64,000 bases of DNA. It comes from Ixodes scapularis. Lineage: Eukaryota > Arthropoda > Arachnida > Ixodida > Ixodidae. A program made the translations under genes and the position numbers. Below the pieces are notes generated by a model. The model was not told where the DNA came from, did not search any database, and saw only the letters and a program-made list of their open reading frames with translations. This document shows positions 1-11,300 of the stretch, in pieces. The stretch covers positions 61,083,292 to 61,147,291 of the forward strand of contig NW_024609880.1 in NCBI RefSeq assembly GCF_016920785.2, read 5' to 3'. The first letter of the stretch is position 1. Each line of letters begins with the position of its first letter.

Positions 1-94
1 GAAAACAGATTCCACAAAACTTTACATTGAGGGTAGGCGCCAATTTGATTGGCCGATTTCAGAGCTATAGAAATGTTTAAGTCACGCTAATAGG

Positions 95-235
95 CACTGA
101 CAGCTTAAGAAACGCAGGGCGTTGCGAATCCCGGGTCTGTTATCATCGCTCCGTAGCTAATGAGATTGCGCCTTTAGCCGATAAGAAGGCCGAAGACCAA
201 ACCACGAAACAAAAAGCGAGAACCAATATAATGAG
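95..235 (+). repeat. Dispersed repeat shared with gene 2 intron 4
   Basis: The stretch starting AGCTTAAGAAACGCAGG matches 14318-14425 (AGCTTAAGAGACGCAGG) over roughly 110 bp with scattered differences. It includes the shared pieces CGAGTCCC/CGAATCCC and GATTGCGCC/AATTGCGTC. It lies in introns at different positions of the two genes, so it is a dispersed element rather than retained intron homology. The family is unknown. Confidence 0.5.
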
Positions 236-337
236 CCGTTTCTTAGGCTCTCAGTGGCTAAAGATATGCCGTGAACTTCGCCATCAACTTTGTGGCCCGT
301 TACCCAGTTTTTCGACGGCGTGAGCGTAAGCGAAAAG

Positions 338-632
338 TTCCCGCCACTAAATTTGGCGGGAAAATGGATAGCAGGTGACCTGACGTCCCGGGACCTACAG
401 ACAAATTCAGGTTCCCCGCTAAATTTAGCGGAAAATTTACGTCATGTGACCGATGCACCAATTCAGTTTCCCCCTCTAAATTTGGCGGCAAAACTGATGT
501 CACCTGACTTGACATCACGGGATCCTAAAGACAAATTCATATTCCCCTCCAAATCTAGCACAAAAACTGACGCCACGTGATCTTTGCACCAATTAAGTTC
601 CCCGCTAAATTTGGCGCTAAATTTGGCGTTAA
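338..632 (+). repeat. Higher-order tandem repeat, 130-bp period (74 + 56 bp subunits)
   Basis: Units beginning TTCCCCNCTAAATTTGGCGG start at 338, 412, 468, 542 and 598. Spacings are 74, 56, 74 and 56 bp, so two subunit types alternate in a 130-bp higher-order unit, with two full copies and the start of a third. Each unit carries the inverted pair CCGCTAAATTT/AAATTTGGCGG-like and CRE/E-box-like cores (TGACGTC, GTCATGTGAC, CCACGTGATC). It lies inside an intron. Confidence 0.8.
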
Positions 633-1245
633 AGATCTTAAAATCATTTAGTTATCAAAAACGTATCGACGCTAAACCAACGCTACGTCATTTCAATATC
701 AGATTACCGTATGTCCCGCAATCGGCGCAGTAGCAATTGATCGTCATCGTCAAATCGTTGAATAAGCAGCTCAGCTATCGCTGTCTCAACGCATCACGTC
801 GTGTGATCGTCGCGCAATTCTGAACGCGATACCATTAAGGATTTTGTGCTGTAGAAAAGCCGTCGTCGGCGTCGGTGTCGTTGTGACGGGAAAATCATGA
901 TAGGTTGATAAGGTCCTGACGTCACAGTCACATGACCTCGCGCAGGAATTTCAAATAATCCGCAACACCCACGTGAAGCTTGACGTCACGCATGAAATTA
1001 AAGTGAGAAAAACATGACATGTAATGCGAATTAAGGACCGCCGCATGTTTGAGCCAGATATGCTACAGATTAGGACACGCAGGGTACGCTTGCACGGCGA
1101 ACGAGAAGGCGATGCGAACAGGGCCCGATAACGCTATCGCGTTCCACTCTTAGAGGAGAAGCTTACGCGTCCCCCAAGTCTGTTTCTTGACGTTAACGCC
1201 AATTCCCAATGACTTCAAGTTAACAATGCTTTTCGTCAATTCCAG

Positions 1246-1731
1246 ATGGACTACATCCGTGGACAGGGCTACGGAGGCGCCATGATATGGGCCATTGACA
1301 TGGATGACTTCCAGGGAGTCTGCGGCAAGAAGAACGTCCTCATTTCAGCCATCCACGACAAACTCAAGGATTACGTCGTCCCGACGCCCGAATCTGACTC
1401 CACAGCATCGCCCAAGACCGGCCCCGACGACGGAGGAAACACAACACCGGAACCCACGACTCCCATACCGGAAACTACGACCCCAGTCAGCGTGACAAAG
1501 AGTTATCCAAGGGACTGCGACAGCCCCAACATCTCATTCATACCACACGAGAATGACTGTACCAAGTACTACTGGTGCGTCTACGGTACACCCATGGTAA
1601 TGTTCTGCGAAGGTGGTACGGTTTGGAACCAGGACAACGGCAACTGTGATTGGCCAGAGCGTGTCCCCAGGCCGGAGTGCAAGCACGTGACCAGGAAACC
1701 CAAGGGACCACAGAGGTTGGAAAGCTCGTAA
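1246..1731 (+). CDS. Gene 1: terminal exon of a GH18 chitinase with CBM14 chitin-binding domain (partial)
   Basis: The exon begins in phase 0 right after an AG acceptor, so the apparent ATG at 1246 is internal. It encodes the last beta strand of the GH18 barrel (GAMIWAIDMDDF motif with the conserved Trp, then GVCG), a Thr/Pro-rich linker (about residues 48-85 of the exon), and a CBM14/peritrophin-A domain with six cysteines in the usual spacing (DC, DC, WC, FC, NC, EC) and aromatic residues for chitin binding. Family knowledge: such proteins are secreted and hydrolyse or bind chitin in cuticle or peritrophic matrix. The catalytic exons lie upstream of the window, so activity cannot be judged. 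The stop is at 1729-1731. This protein differs from genes 2 and 3 downstream in keeping the MIW tryptophan, and from gene 2 in having a CBM14 tail. Confidence 0.9.
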   Translation: MDYIRGQGYGGAMIWAIDMDDFQGVCGKKNVLISAIHDKLKDYVVPTPESDSTASPKTGPDDGGNTTPEPTTPIPETTTPVSVTKSYPRDCDSPNISFIPHENDCTKYYWCVYGTPMVMFCEGGTVWNQDNGNCDWPERVPRPECKHVTRKPKGPQRLESS

Positions 1732-1942
1732 TCGAAAACAGCAACCAAATCGCGACGATAGATCGCCTGTCGGAGAGAAGTCTACACAAAACTCCAGTGC
1801 CAATAAGTGGAACTTTGGTGGTTAAAGCTACAAAACAAAATCGGATTCGGTGTCCCTGTGAACCAGACTGAACATCGAATTTTGCGGGTCCATATCAGAT
1901 GATCAAATGACGTTTTAGCGAACAACGCCATTGGAGCGTTTA

Positions 1943-1948
1943 AATAAA
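1943..1948 (+). terminator. Poly(A) signal of gene 1
   Basis: AATAAA lies about 210 bp after the stop codon of gene 1 and is the first canonical signal downstream of it. A G+C homopolymer tract follows within 25 bp. Confidence 0.55.
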
Positions 1949-2250
1949 TAGGGAGGCGAGTGTTAAACCCCCCCCCCCCCCCAAAAAAAAAGAAAAAAGT
2001 TGGCGTTTGCTAAAACGTTGTATGACCAACTGAGTGCCACCCCGAATTTTGCACATCTCAATTGTTCTTCTCTTCTCGGCTATAATTTTCTTATTTATTA
2101 TGGTAGATCTGAATTGGTGTAGACGTCATTTTTCTTTTGTTTAATTTAGTGAAAGAACAATTAGAGAGACTGCACTGATGCTCGTTGAGGCTCACTATGA
2201 GACACCGAACAAAACGATACGACGTTCAGGTAAAAAAAAAGATGAAGTTG

Positions 2251-2423
2251 CAGTGCAACACACTTATAACAACGTTACATATAATGATGTACCGCTTATA
2301 ACCATCAGTTTCTAGAGGACCATGCCTTTTTGCGTTGGGTATCCAGTCCAGATACAACAATAATCGGTTATAATGAATTGCATTTTCGGGATTTCTCATT
2401 ATCGTTATAAGGGGATTGCACTG
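2251..2423. mobile_element. Short palindromic MITE
   Basis: The ends are inverted: CAGTGCAACACACTTATAAC on the left and GTTATAAGGGGATTGCACTG on the right. The inner arms (TTATAACC / GGTTATAATG) also pair. Total length is about 173 bp with no coding capacity. No convincing target-site duplication was seen, so the superfamily is undetermined. Confidence 0.6.
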
Positions 2424-4905
2424 TACACTTACCTGGCATGCTTACGGAGCATGAAACTCAACACGCAGACAATTTATCTCCTTGCTCGGACATATATAAG
2501 GTCAATAGAAGAATTTCACTATGACAAGATGTGAACAGTGGCCCAACAATTTCTTAAATTTTTCACTAGTTTTTATTTTTTGTAATAATTCCAAAGGATT
2601 TGTTAGGTTGTAGTTCCTGCTTGAATGACAACCAATATCAATTTAAGGCGTTTTAGGAAGATATTTTATTAATGGATGTAGTTCTAGAAGGTGATTGTAA
2701 GTTGTAAGCATTTAGGAAAGGCCTGTGTCGACGTGGCAGTCTTGTGCTTGAAAGGGCATCCCAAGCATTGCGAAAGCTATCTGAGATGGTATTTGCCTTT
2801 CTAAAAATCCTTTTGTTTGTATGAATTGAAAATAATAGTTACTTTTCAATTTATGCAGCGAATGGAGATGTTTTGTACTCTCCAAGTTTTGGCCACCTAA
2901 GCTTAACAGAGCCCAATGGTTCAAAATACGAAAATGCAAGTCAAAATCAAATATTTTTTGCTTGCACTTGTCTTTCATTTTAGTTTCTCATCGTTAATTT
3001 TTTTTTTTTCATACGTGCTCACAAATCTTTTCTCTGCGGCACACAAACAATTGCTGAACTCGGAACCGTGCAAACAAAGATCCGCATCAAATGTTCAACT
3101 TCTTATGCTCCCGTCGAACACGAATGCTAGGTGTAGTTCTGCATAATGCATTTGAAAAGGCGCAAGCCAGCGCAACATTACATGTGCGACGCTTCGTGTT
3201 CAAAATCTCGATCACGAATTGAGTGGCTGATTTCTCCAGTGTCGCCAGGCTAAATGCCGTTTGAACAACTCAATAAGTGGTATTAGTGTCTCCAAAATGT
3301 ATATGTGCGATGTCATTCCTCGTACAGGTAGTTCCCTAAACTGTCTGTGTTCATTAAAAAATATTTTTTTAGAGGAATAAAAAATGTGGCTGTCAGCATA
3401 CTTTCTAGTGCAAGTTGTTAGTTTGTCAAAGTGTCTGTTTATAAGCCTGAGGTGCGAAAGTGTGCAATACAGGTTGACAACAAACGTTTAAGCCTGCCAG
3501 AACACCCATTCCTAGTAAAACAAACACTCATAAAAATAAATAAATGGGAAAAAAAAGCAAGTTGAACAAACTGAGAGCACATTCAAAGAAAAAGACGTTC
3601 TTGAAAGGTTCTTTGACGATGCAAGAACTTTAGAACTTGTGAAGAACAGTTTCGCCTGAAGCACTATCGCCCTCCGGCGCACTGGAATGTCAACTGGGCG
3701 ATGAAGAACTCCTTCGCATAAAGAATGAGCTTAAAAGAACGCCTAGAGGTTTTTCACAAAGAAGACTTTTAGGGGTGCTTAAAATGACTTTTTATTATGT
3801 AAAATATCAACAAGCCGAAGAACCCCTAAGAGTTCTTTTGTGACCAGATTTTTTGGACTGAAGAGTGAAGACAACGGAGACAAAAGTAAACATTCACAAG
3901 GTAGAAAATATGAAAAGGAGCAAACAATCCCATTTTAGGTTAGGCTCGCGTGACCAGCATGTGAACAAAACTTTAAAAGTAAAAACAAAACATATAAGAA
4001 CAGATAGAAGCTTCAGTATCCGTGAGACGGCGATAGTTGTCGAGTCCTTTACTTTAAGAGCCTGTCTTCGAACACTTGCGCTACCGAAAACGGTACTATC
4101 TTTTTTTTGTGTGTGTGTGTTTTTTTTTTACTGTTAAAACATTTTTTACACATTGAGGATATGATGTCTGCCCCTTACAAAACCCTAAGCTATTTTGTTT
4201 TAAACTGCTCATGTTTGGTGAGCTCGAACGCAGAGGGATGGCTACTGAGAGCACCAAAAAGATGACTGCCCTAACGACTTCTCTAGCTCGGAGCGAGCCA
4301 CGAGAACCTTATTATCGCTTTACAATAAATATTATTGCGGCATTAACCAAAAAAAGCGGAAAAGCTAACCACGAAGTAAAAGGCGTGAAGCTAATTAACT
4401 GCACGCTCTGCTTCTGGAGCTGTCAGGTATTATATGGGGAGTTCCTCAGCGTCATTCAGCCGTAAACTGAACCGAATAAATCGGCCGAAGAATGTATCAT
4501 TTAAATACATATTTGTAGAGTTCCATTGCCCTCCTCAATAAAACTCTACTGATATGTCCTTAAATAAAACACATATCATACTTAAGGCTCATAACTCTAC
4601 GCCTTTTGGAAACAAATTAAAACAAAATGAACACTATATTACTATGCAAAAGCCAAACAAACGCAAAAAAACCGCCTGCTTGACGCGCTGGCACTCACAG
4701 ATGGCGATATTCGCAGTACTACAGTGTGACGACGATCACATATATAAAGATGTTCGCAGTACAAGTGTTATATCACTGTACGCAGTTAAGCAGTAAGTGT
4801 GGCATGATTTACGAGAAAAAAAATAAACCGTGAATTTAGAAATAACCAAAAATCCGGAGAGGAAAAGCAAGCGCTATAGAAACGGGCCGCAATCACAAAG
4901 CACGA

Positions 4906-4908
<3 letters not shown>

Positions 4909-4960
<52 letters not shown>
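4909..4960. repeat. (TA)n microsatellite, left flank of foldback element
   Basis: A pure TA dinucleotide run that abuts the left end of the foldback element. The same dinucleotide run resumes at the element's right end, so the element appears to sit inside one TA tract. Confidence 0.9.
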
Positions 4961-4962
<2 letters not shown>

Positions 4963-5633
4963 GGGTGTTTTTGCGAAGACTTTCAAAAATCCTAAAAATT
5001 AGGGCGATTGAAAAAAGAAGAAACTCTCTTCGGGAACAAACTACCAGCCACGGCGGACGTCAGGAATTGCCAAAAACCTACGAATTAGCCAGATAATTAA
5101 TTAAAACTTGTTAATTAACTTTTTAATTAGTGGAAATAGACATATGGCTCCAATTAGAAAGTTGCTGAGTGTTATCGAAAACCACTAAATCAGTCATTTT
5201 CAGAAAGACTTTAAGCGCTTAAGAAGAGTAGTAGCGCACTAAAATTACCACTCGTGGAGCAGGTACAAGGCTGGGGCTAGATAAGAGGCGGAAAAATCGC
5301 GCGAAGGCATTACCACAACCGCTAGCCTTGTACCTGCTCCACGAGTGGTAACTTTAGTGCGCTACTACTCGTCTCACGCGCTCAAAGTGTTTCTGAAAAT
5401 GACTGATTTAGTGGTTTTCGATAACGCTCAGCAACTTTCTAATTGGAGCCATATGTCTTTTTTCCCTAATTAAAAAGTGAATTAACAAGATTTAATTAAT
5501 TATCTGGCTAATTAGTAGGTTTTTGGCAATTCCTGACGTGCGCCGTGGCTGGTAGTTTGTTCCCGAAGAGAGTTTGTTCTTTTTTCAATCGCCCTAATTT
5601 TTAGGATTTTTGAAAGTCTTCGCAAAAACACCC

Positions 5634-5635
<2 letters not shown>
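4961..5635. mobile_element. 675-bp foldback element inserted in a TA tract
   Basis: The whole element is one long inverted repeat. The left arm starts CCGGGTGTTTTTGCGAAGAC and the right arm ends in its exact reverse complement. Arms of about 310 bp pair with few mismatches. The centre (about 5270-5315) is a short unpaired loop. Each arm contains runs of TTAATTAA-type sequence and a conserved CCACTCGTGGAGCAGGTACA segment. Flanks are (TA)n on both sides, consistent with a TA target duplication as in Tc1/mariner-type insertion, although the tract hides the exact TSD. There is no ORF beyond read-through from the flank. Confidence 0.85.

Positions 5636-5688
<53 letters not shown>
5636..5688. repeat. 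(TA)n microsatellite, right flank of foldback element
   Basis: A TA run mirroring 4909-4960 on the other side of the foldback element. Predicted IYIYIY peptides here are artefacts of the repeat. Confidence 0.9.
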
Positions 5689-5690
<2 letters not shown>

Positions 5691-7550
5691 CTTTTGGCAT
5701 TGCATTTTGTTGAACAAACCGTTTTTTTTTTTATTATTATTCATTTTGGGTTTTGTTTTTTTTCTTGCACTTATAATACGTAACCCCCTGAAACAGCGAG
5801 TCATTCGGGATTTATAGCAAACCGTTCCGATGGCACCGATAACGATACCCAATAATCCGCCGACGCTTTTGCGCATGCGTCGCATGGTATGGGGTATTGT
5901 GACATCATAGAAGTGTCATGCTGTCGACGGTCCCAATCCTGGCGGTGTCACAGCAGCGGTGGTGCATGTGGCAGACGCCTGTTTTGTTACAGGTCGCTCT
6001 CCTGCTTGACAGTTCACGGAAGCTTCGGCAGTCAAGAGTTGGGACGCCGCGACGACAACGACACTCGCGTTTGCTCGTGCTTTTTTTCTTGGAACTTCTA
6101 GGGCTTACCACCAGGATCACGCCATCCGACGGCATGACGCTCCGGCTTTTGTGACGTCATTTGTCGCCACTTCGAGACGACTTGCGATGCATGGGTGGAG
6201 TAGGACGCTAAAGACGCAAGTTGGAGTCGTGTTCCAAATACCGTGCACAAACGATTTATCATTTGGCACGGAATCCTGCCAAACCTTTTGTTTGTGTGTG
6301 TGTGTGTGCGTGTGCATGTGCGTGTGTTGCGAAGACCCAAAAGCAGATCTTAGAAAATGCTCGGTCAGCTCGGCTGTGCGCCGAACTTGCCGCGCCGAAC
6401 GTGACGTCATTTTTCAGTGCAAGCGTCAAGCAGACGGTTTGTTTGTTGGTTCAAATTTTGATTGAAAAGGAGGCCAATAAAAAGTTCGCAATCAACTCGA
6501 CTGTTTTCGAGGTACCTACAACGACGATCAACATGCCTTAATTTTTTTACGTTTTACTACGGAGTAGAAATACACTCGTTTGTTGCTTCGCCCTAGCACA
6601 GAGTGTCAAATTGAACGTTCGTTTATATGTTGCATTTTTTCTTAACTTGTATATTCCTTTCTGAAAGACGTGCTTCACGCTTCTACTATACCAACCACGC
6701 TCGCTGAGAGTATTACAGGACTCCAAGTTAAAACACTATACTTCGGCAGTCCTTGCAACGCCCCGTGACTTTGCTCGCCTTACCTCATATTAAATGAGCG
6801 ATGAATTGAAGACGAATAAGCAATGAGATATGGTTGAGAAACTACACATTTTATCTGTACCGTAACTTGCATAACAAAGTAGCACTCAAATTCACCTTCA
6901 ATCTTAAGATAGTCTATACGGACTGAGTGCTGAAGGAAATAAGATACCTTATCAGCGCAGTGCGTGGAAAGAGGGGATATTAGAAAAAATCGAAAAATCG
7001 GTTTCTTGCTGTACTGAAAAGAAGCGCGCAGACGTTTAATGCAATATATCCGTGTATCTTTTCTTTAGGGGGAGGGGGGAGGGGTTAGTTACATAGCTAA
7101 CACACATATGTTTTGTCTGAACGGTATAATTGTGGATCAGTTTATTTTTAATCAGGCAGAAATCCAGAAAAACATTTCATGATTTCGCTTGATATGCCTC
7201 ACTGAAGAAAATGTATTCATTGAAGACAGCCAGTTGACAGGCTCTTTTTTATATCTCACACTTATGGTACCTTAGAAAACGAAAATTGAGAGGGAATAAA
7301 TATCAGCATTCAAAGCAGTTGATTATTAAACTTTTAATGACATACACACTTTCTTAGGGCATTAAAATTTCTTGACGCGAACGATTTATGTATAGTCCCA
7401 CTAATTTCTTTAGAACATAAAACACAAAAAATATATCCTCAAATGACTTGAGGTTAATATATGCGCCCGTATTGTCCCGCACGGGTTTTTGCATACAAGC
7501 AAAGTATTAAAATAATTTGTTCCGCCGGTAGCTGCATTGGCTCACTTCCT

Positions 7551-7588
7551 TTGGCCAGGAAGTGAGCATTGGCTCACTTCCTGGCCAA
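7551..7588. repeat. Perfect 17-bp hairpin
   Basis: TTGGCCAGGAAGTGAGC and its exact reverse complement are separated by ATTG. GCATTGGCTCACTTCCT also occurs as a direct repeat (7533 and 7566). It is compatible with a small local duplication-inversion. It lies 0.7 kb upstream of the gene 2 start. Confidence 0.7.
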
Positions 7589-8194
7589 AGCGCTCGATGC
7601 AGGTATACGTGTAGTCAGTCGCTTATTTTCAATGCCTAAGTTCAAACCACGCTTTGTCAACAAGTTACGTAAATCTCTACGTTCCCACCCGTGGCTAGGC
7701 TATCCGACGAGCACAGCCGTGCGCCTGCGAAAAGGCTAGAATGTATACGTCAACACCGCTTTAGCATTAAAAACTCAATAAAACGCACGCACGCCGTTCA
7801 ACCTTGAATGCAGCTATAAAAACACGTTAGGGCAGTTGTCGAGACATCGCATCGAGTTACAGATGCAATAAATATAGAAAATATAAAAGTAGCAACACGT
7901 GTGAAGGTGAAGAGTCTAGGAACGTAGAGCACGCGGTTTCGCAAACCTGAGCCAGCAGGGCCTCTTGCGTCATAAGAAGGGCTAGAATGACTTCCTGCTT
8001 CGATACTAATCGTACCCGCCAAAGAAGACGCTTCTACTGCCCGCATTCGCAGAGAGCTGAAATAGCAGACACGTCGCGATTTCGGACGGGCAGAAAACAT
8101 CTTTGGAACTCGCAGTGTTTCCTGTGAGTCGAAACTGTTTTAGCTTGTTCTGTTCACCTGGAAAGAACTTGAGGTTTGAAGCGACATCCCGCGC

Positions 8195-8202
8195 TCAGAT
8201 TA
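8195..8202 (+). promoter_or_regulatory. Candidate initiator of gene 2 (TCAGATTA)
   Basis: TCAGATTA, close to the arthropod initiator TCAKTY, lies about 115 bp before the gene 2 start codon. The same octamer lies about 103 bp before the start codon of gene 3, inside otherwise diverged upstream DNA. No TATA box is seen here. Confidence 0.4.
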
Positions 8203-8312
8203 TGGCCCCGCATCCGTAGACGCCCACAGACCCTACGGACGGGAGTGCCGCAGTCGTGCCGTCGTGCCGGGAGGTTTCAGCACGTCCGGTGCGCGAGTCT
8301 CAAAGCGTCGAG

Positions 8313-8394
8313 ATGGCTCCCCCATGGATACCGAAGACGGCTCTGGTACTGCTGCTGGCCTGCGTCGTTCACAACGCGTCTGCAGTAGTGAAAG
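8313..8394 (+). CDS. Gene 2 exon 1: signal peptide
   Basis: It encodes 27 codons plus one base: an N-terminal hydrophobic signal peptide ending near ASA|VVK. The start is the first ATG after the candidate initiator and precedes a typical hydrophobic core. The donor is AAAG|GTAAGG. Exon length (82 nt) and phase equal gene 3 exon 1, although the signal sequence itself has diverged while LVLLLAC and the end SAVVK are kept. Confidence 0.88.
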
Positions 8395-11300
8395 GTAAGG
8401 TGGCCGCAAACTTCCAGGCCTGTTAATGTACACACTGGATTTTTTTTTTCACTGGTAAGTTTTACGTTATGTGCCAACAGAACAAAGAAAAATTCGAAAA
8501 TCGGAATACCAAAAGCGACGGGGCATATGCGCTGGTACTTGCTCACTTGGACTGGTTTAACATGTTTACTTTTGTTTCTTGCGCTAAAAGCAGACGCCAC
8601 ACCGCGTAGTTGTAACTGCCTTGGCCTTTGTGCAAGCAGCCGGCAAGTGAAGTATTAAAGGAAACTAAAATATATGAACAATGTAGCAAAAGTTTTAATT
8701 CTATTTACTATATTTACAAGAATGGCTCTCAGTCACACGAGTTGAAACACCAACATTGGAGCTTTTATTTTTTGTTATGTGTGCTATTGTAAGAAATACC
8801 CTAGATAGTGCATAAAACCTTAAGCAAATTATCGATCTATAGTTAGCATTTTGTTTTTGTCCAGCCCGATTCGGTTAATATTCAATTCCATCAAAGTAAA
8901 GTGTATTTCTAGTCACTAAATATTATTCTCAGGTGTGAATGTTTTGTTTATTTTTTCTAGGTCGCAAATAAAAAATATGTTACATTCCTTATACAAGGCG
9001 ACATGATTCAGGAATATACGAGGCTTTTTATTTTAATGAGAAGAAACGTATTTTTTAAGGGGGGTGACAGTTACGATGATGCCACATTTACAATGTGTTC
9101 ATCGAGCTTGGAAGACATTAGATCGGGCATTAGCCGACACGAGAAGTTAGCAAAGTATCACAAAATTGATGTTTAATTGATGGTTTAGTGGGTCAAGTTG
9201 CAATTCCAGATTTAACGGCAGTCATCATTACAGGCTAAACTTACTTAAACATTTCGCGTACAAAGGCAATTCTTTTTTAATTTAACGATCGATTTTTGCG
9301 TCTGCCAAGTTACTTCGAAACTGCAGGACGCAGGAATAGCGCCGCAACTCCCATTCCTATTGATGCTTAGAAGAATGTCAAGCTCGTTTCGGACAGTCTC
9401 ATCTCGGCAGCTCGACGTAGGCGCAGCCACCGAGTACGGACTGCCGAGATGATCACCACGAGGCGAGCGAAACTACTACGTCAAACTGCTATGCATCATT
9501 GTAGACGAACGTATATGGCGCTCTCTCTCTCTGCGTCCGATATTGAAATCAGGAGACCAAGACGCGAAAATGTATTGAATGATGTCTCAAAGGCGTTTGG
9601 CATTTCACAAACAAAAATTTGGTTTGTTCAGTCTCACACAATGCGTGTCTTTAAAAAAAAACTGCAGTTTCAACGTAACCCTTAAATGAAAGTAATTAAA
9701 AATAAATAATACATTTTAGTTAATTAGCCAACTTATTACGACGCCCATCGTCTCTTCTCATGTCCGGCCGAGCCTGATTAATAAGCGGAGACGACGGCAC
9801 CCTGTAACTCTCCCTCCATTTTTTATTATTTTATTTTATTATGTTTAAATAAAAATAAAATGCCATGTATATGAAGAGAAGTCAGTGTGGACATGCTGTA
9901 CATGTTTGGAGTTTACTGTAAAAAGTTTACATAAAGTACATATCTAAATTTAATATTTCGCAAAACACTTAAAGATGAAAGTTCAGGAGAAAAAAAAATA
10001 TTCCTGAAGCCTTGGCAAATTTACCCACCAAAAGTAGCGTTTGCTTTCTGTTTTTCTCTTTCTCTCTCTCTCTTTCTTTTTATTTATTTTATACTTTTTA
10101 TTTTTTTAATAGTGCGCTAAATAGTACACCGAGTTATGAAGACACAGGGAGTCTTGAAAGTTTGAATTTCGAACTGATTATTCTGAATGATTATGATGTG
10201 TAGGCTTAAAAAGAATTTTGAGTTTTCAGCAGCTCCATAAATATACAAAATATTTCTCGTTATTGCTTTTTGTTTATTTGTCTACAGAACAAAATATAAA
10301 CATGACTTAAATTCGCAATAACTGTTTACTGGCATTTTGTAGCAAGAACGATACCGATTTTTAAACAACCATGCTTAAAAACGGTCATTCGTGGTTGGTA
10401 GAATATTTTTAGCTCAACCGTAATGTTTTATTTTATTTCACTCATTTTTATTTGAAGAGACAAGTGCTGAAGGATGATATAACGCTACACACTAAAAATT
10501 AACAAATGCGTAACGCGCAAGACAATTGCCCCTCGGGAAAGACAGAGAAAAAGACTAAAAGACACTGATGGGGTTTTGCATTGCATTGGCTATCGCCATA
10601 GGAAACAAGAACAATAGAAACAACCTACTCATATTCAGTGCCCTGGTGTACATAATTTCTCCAATATGCAGCAGGACTCAGAATGTAGGAAACGTCAAAA
10701 TGCGAAAAACAAAATGCAACATTATATCTCACTTGACATTCTCAAAAGGTACAAATAGATATCGTACCACGACGTTACGAACGTTCCGGGACTATGTGTA
10801 CCTCTTTCTTTTAATTAAATATTAACTTAAAGGTGCACCAAAGAGGTTTCTGAGATCGTCTGTTCCTGGTAATAACTTATCTTAGAAGCTCCAAGCATCC
10901 TAGAAACACAAAAGTTGTGCTTGTGCGACGTCTATTTTCCTACAAAAAATGTGATAGAATTTCCTACCCCACCCATTTCTGAGCGGGAAAATACGAGCAC
11001 AAAATCCAGCAGAGGCGCCAACGGCGCCTCTGCTTCTGGCACTTCCGCTGTCAGCGCCTCCGCTGTCGGCGCCTCAGCTTGCGCCTCCGCAGTCAGCGCC
11101 TCCTCCGCTGTCGGCGCCTCCTCCGCTGTCCGCGCCTCCTCCGCTGTCGGCGCCCCCTCCGCTATCGGCGGCGCCTCCTCCGCTATCGGCGGCGCCTCCT
11201 CCGCTATCGGCGGCGCCTCCTCCGCTATCGGCGGCGCCTCCTCCGCTATCGGCGGCGCCTCCTCCGCTGTCGGCGCCTCCGCTGTCGAAGCCTTCGCTGT

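Larger units (their letters stand above)
1..1245 (+). other. Last intron of gene 1 (3' part)
   Basis: This is the intron upstream of the terminal exon of the first GH18 gene. It ends in a clear acceptor (TTCGTCAATTCCAG) just before 1246. No other chitinase exon is visible in it. It contains a tandem repeat (338-632, listed separately) and, near 95-230, a dispersed repeat that is recognisably similar to 14318-14425 in intron 4 of gene 2. The remainder shows nothing I can name. The 5' side of the intron lies outside the window. Confidence 0.75.
1949..8194. other. Intergenic region between gene 1 and gene 2
   Basis: About 6.2 kb without a supportable gene. It contains a short palindromic MITE (2251-2423), a foldback element inside a (TA)n tract (4909-5688), a GT-rich tract near 6290-6325 and a short perfect hairpin (7551-7588). 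The ORFs here are short, show no codon-like conservation or recognisable domains, and several run through simple repeats. Confidence 0.7.

Noticed and set aside
4786..5885. ORFs with long Ile-Tyr runs
   Set aside because: They are translations of the (TA)n microsatellites.
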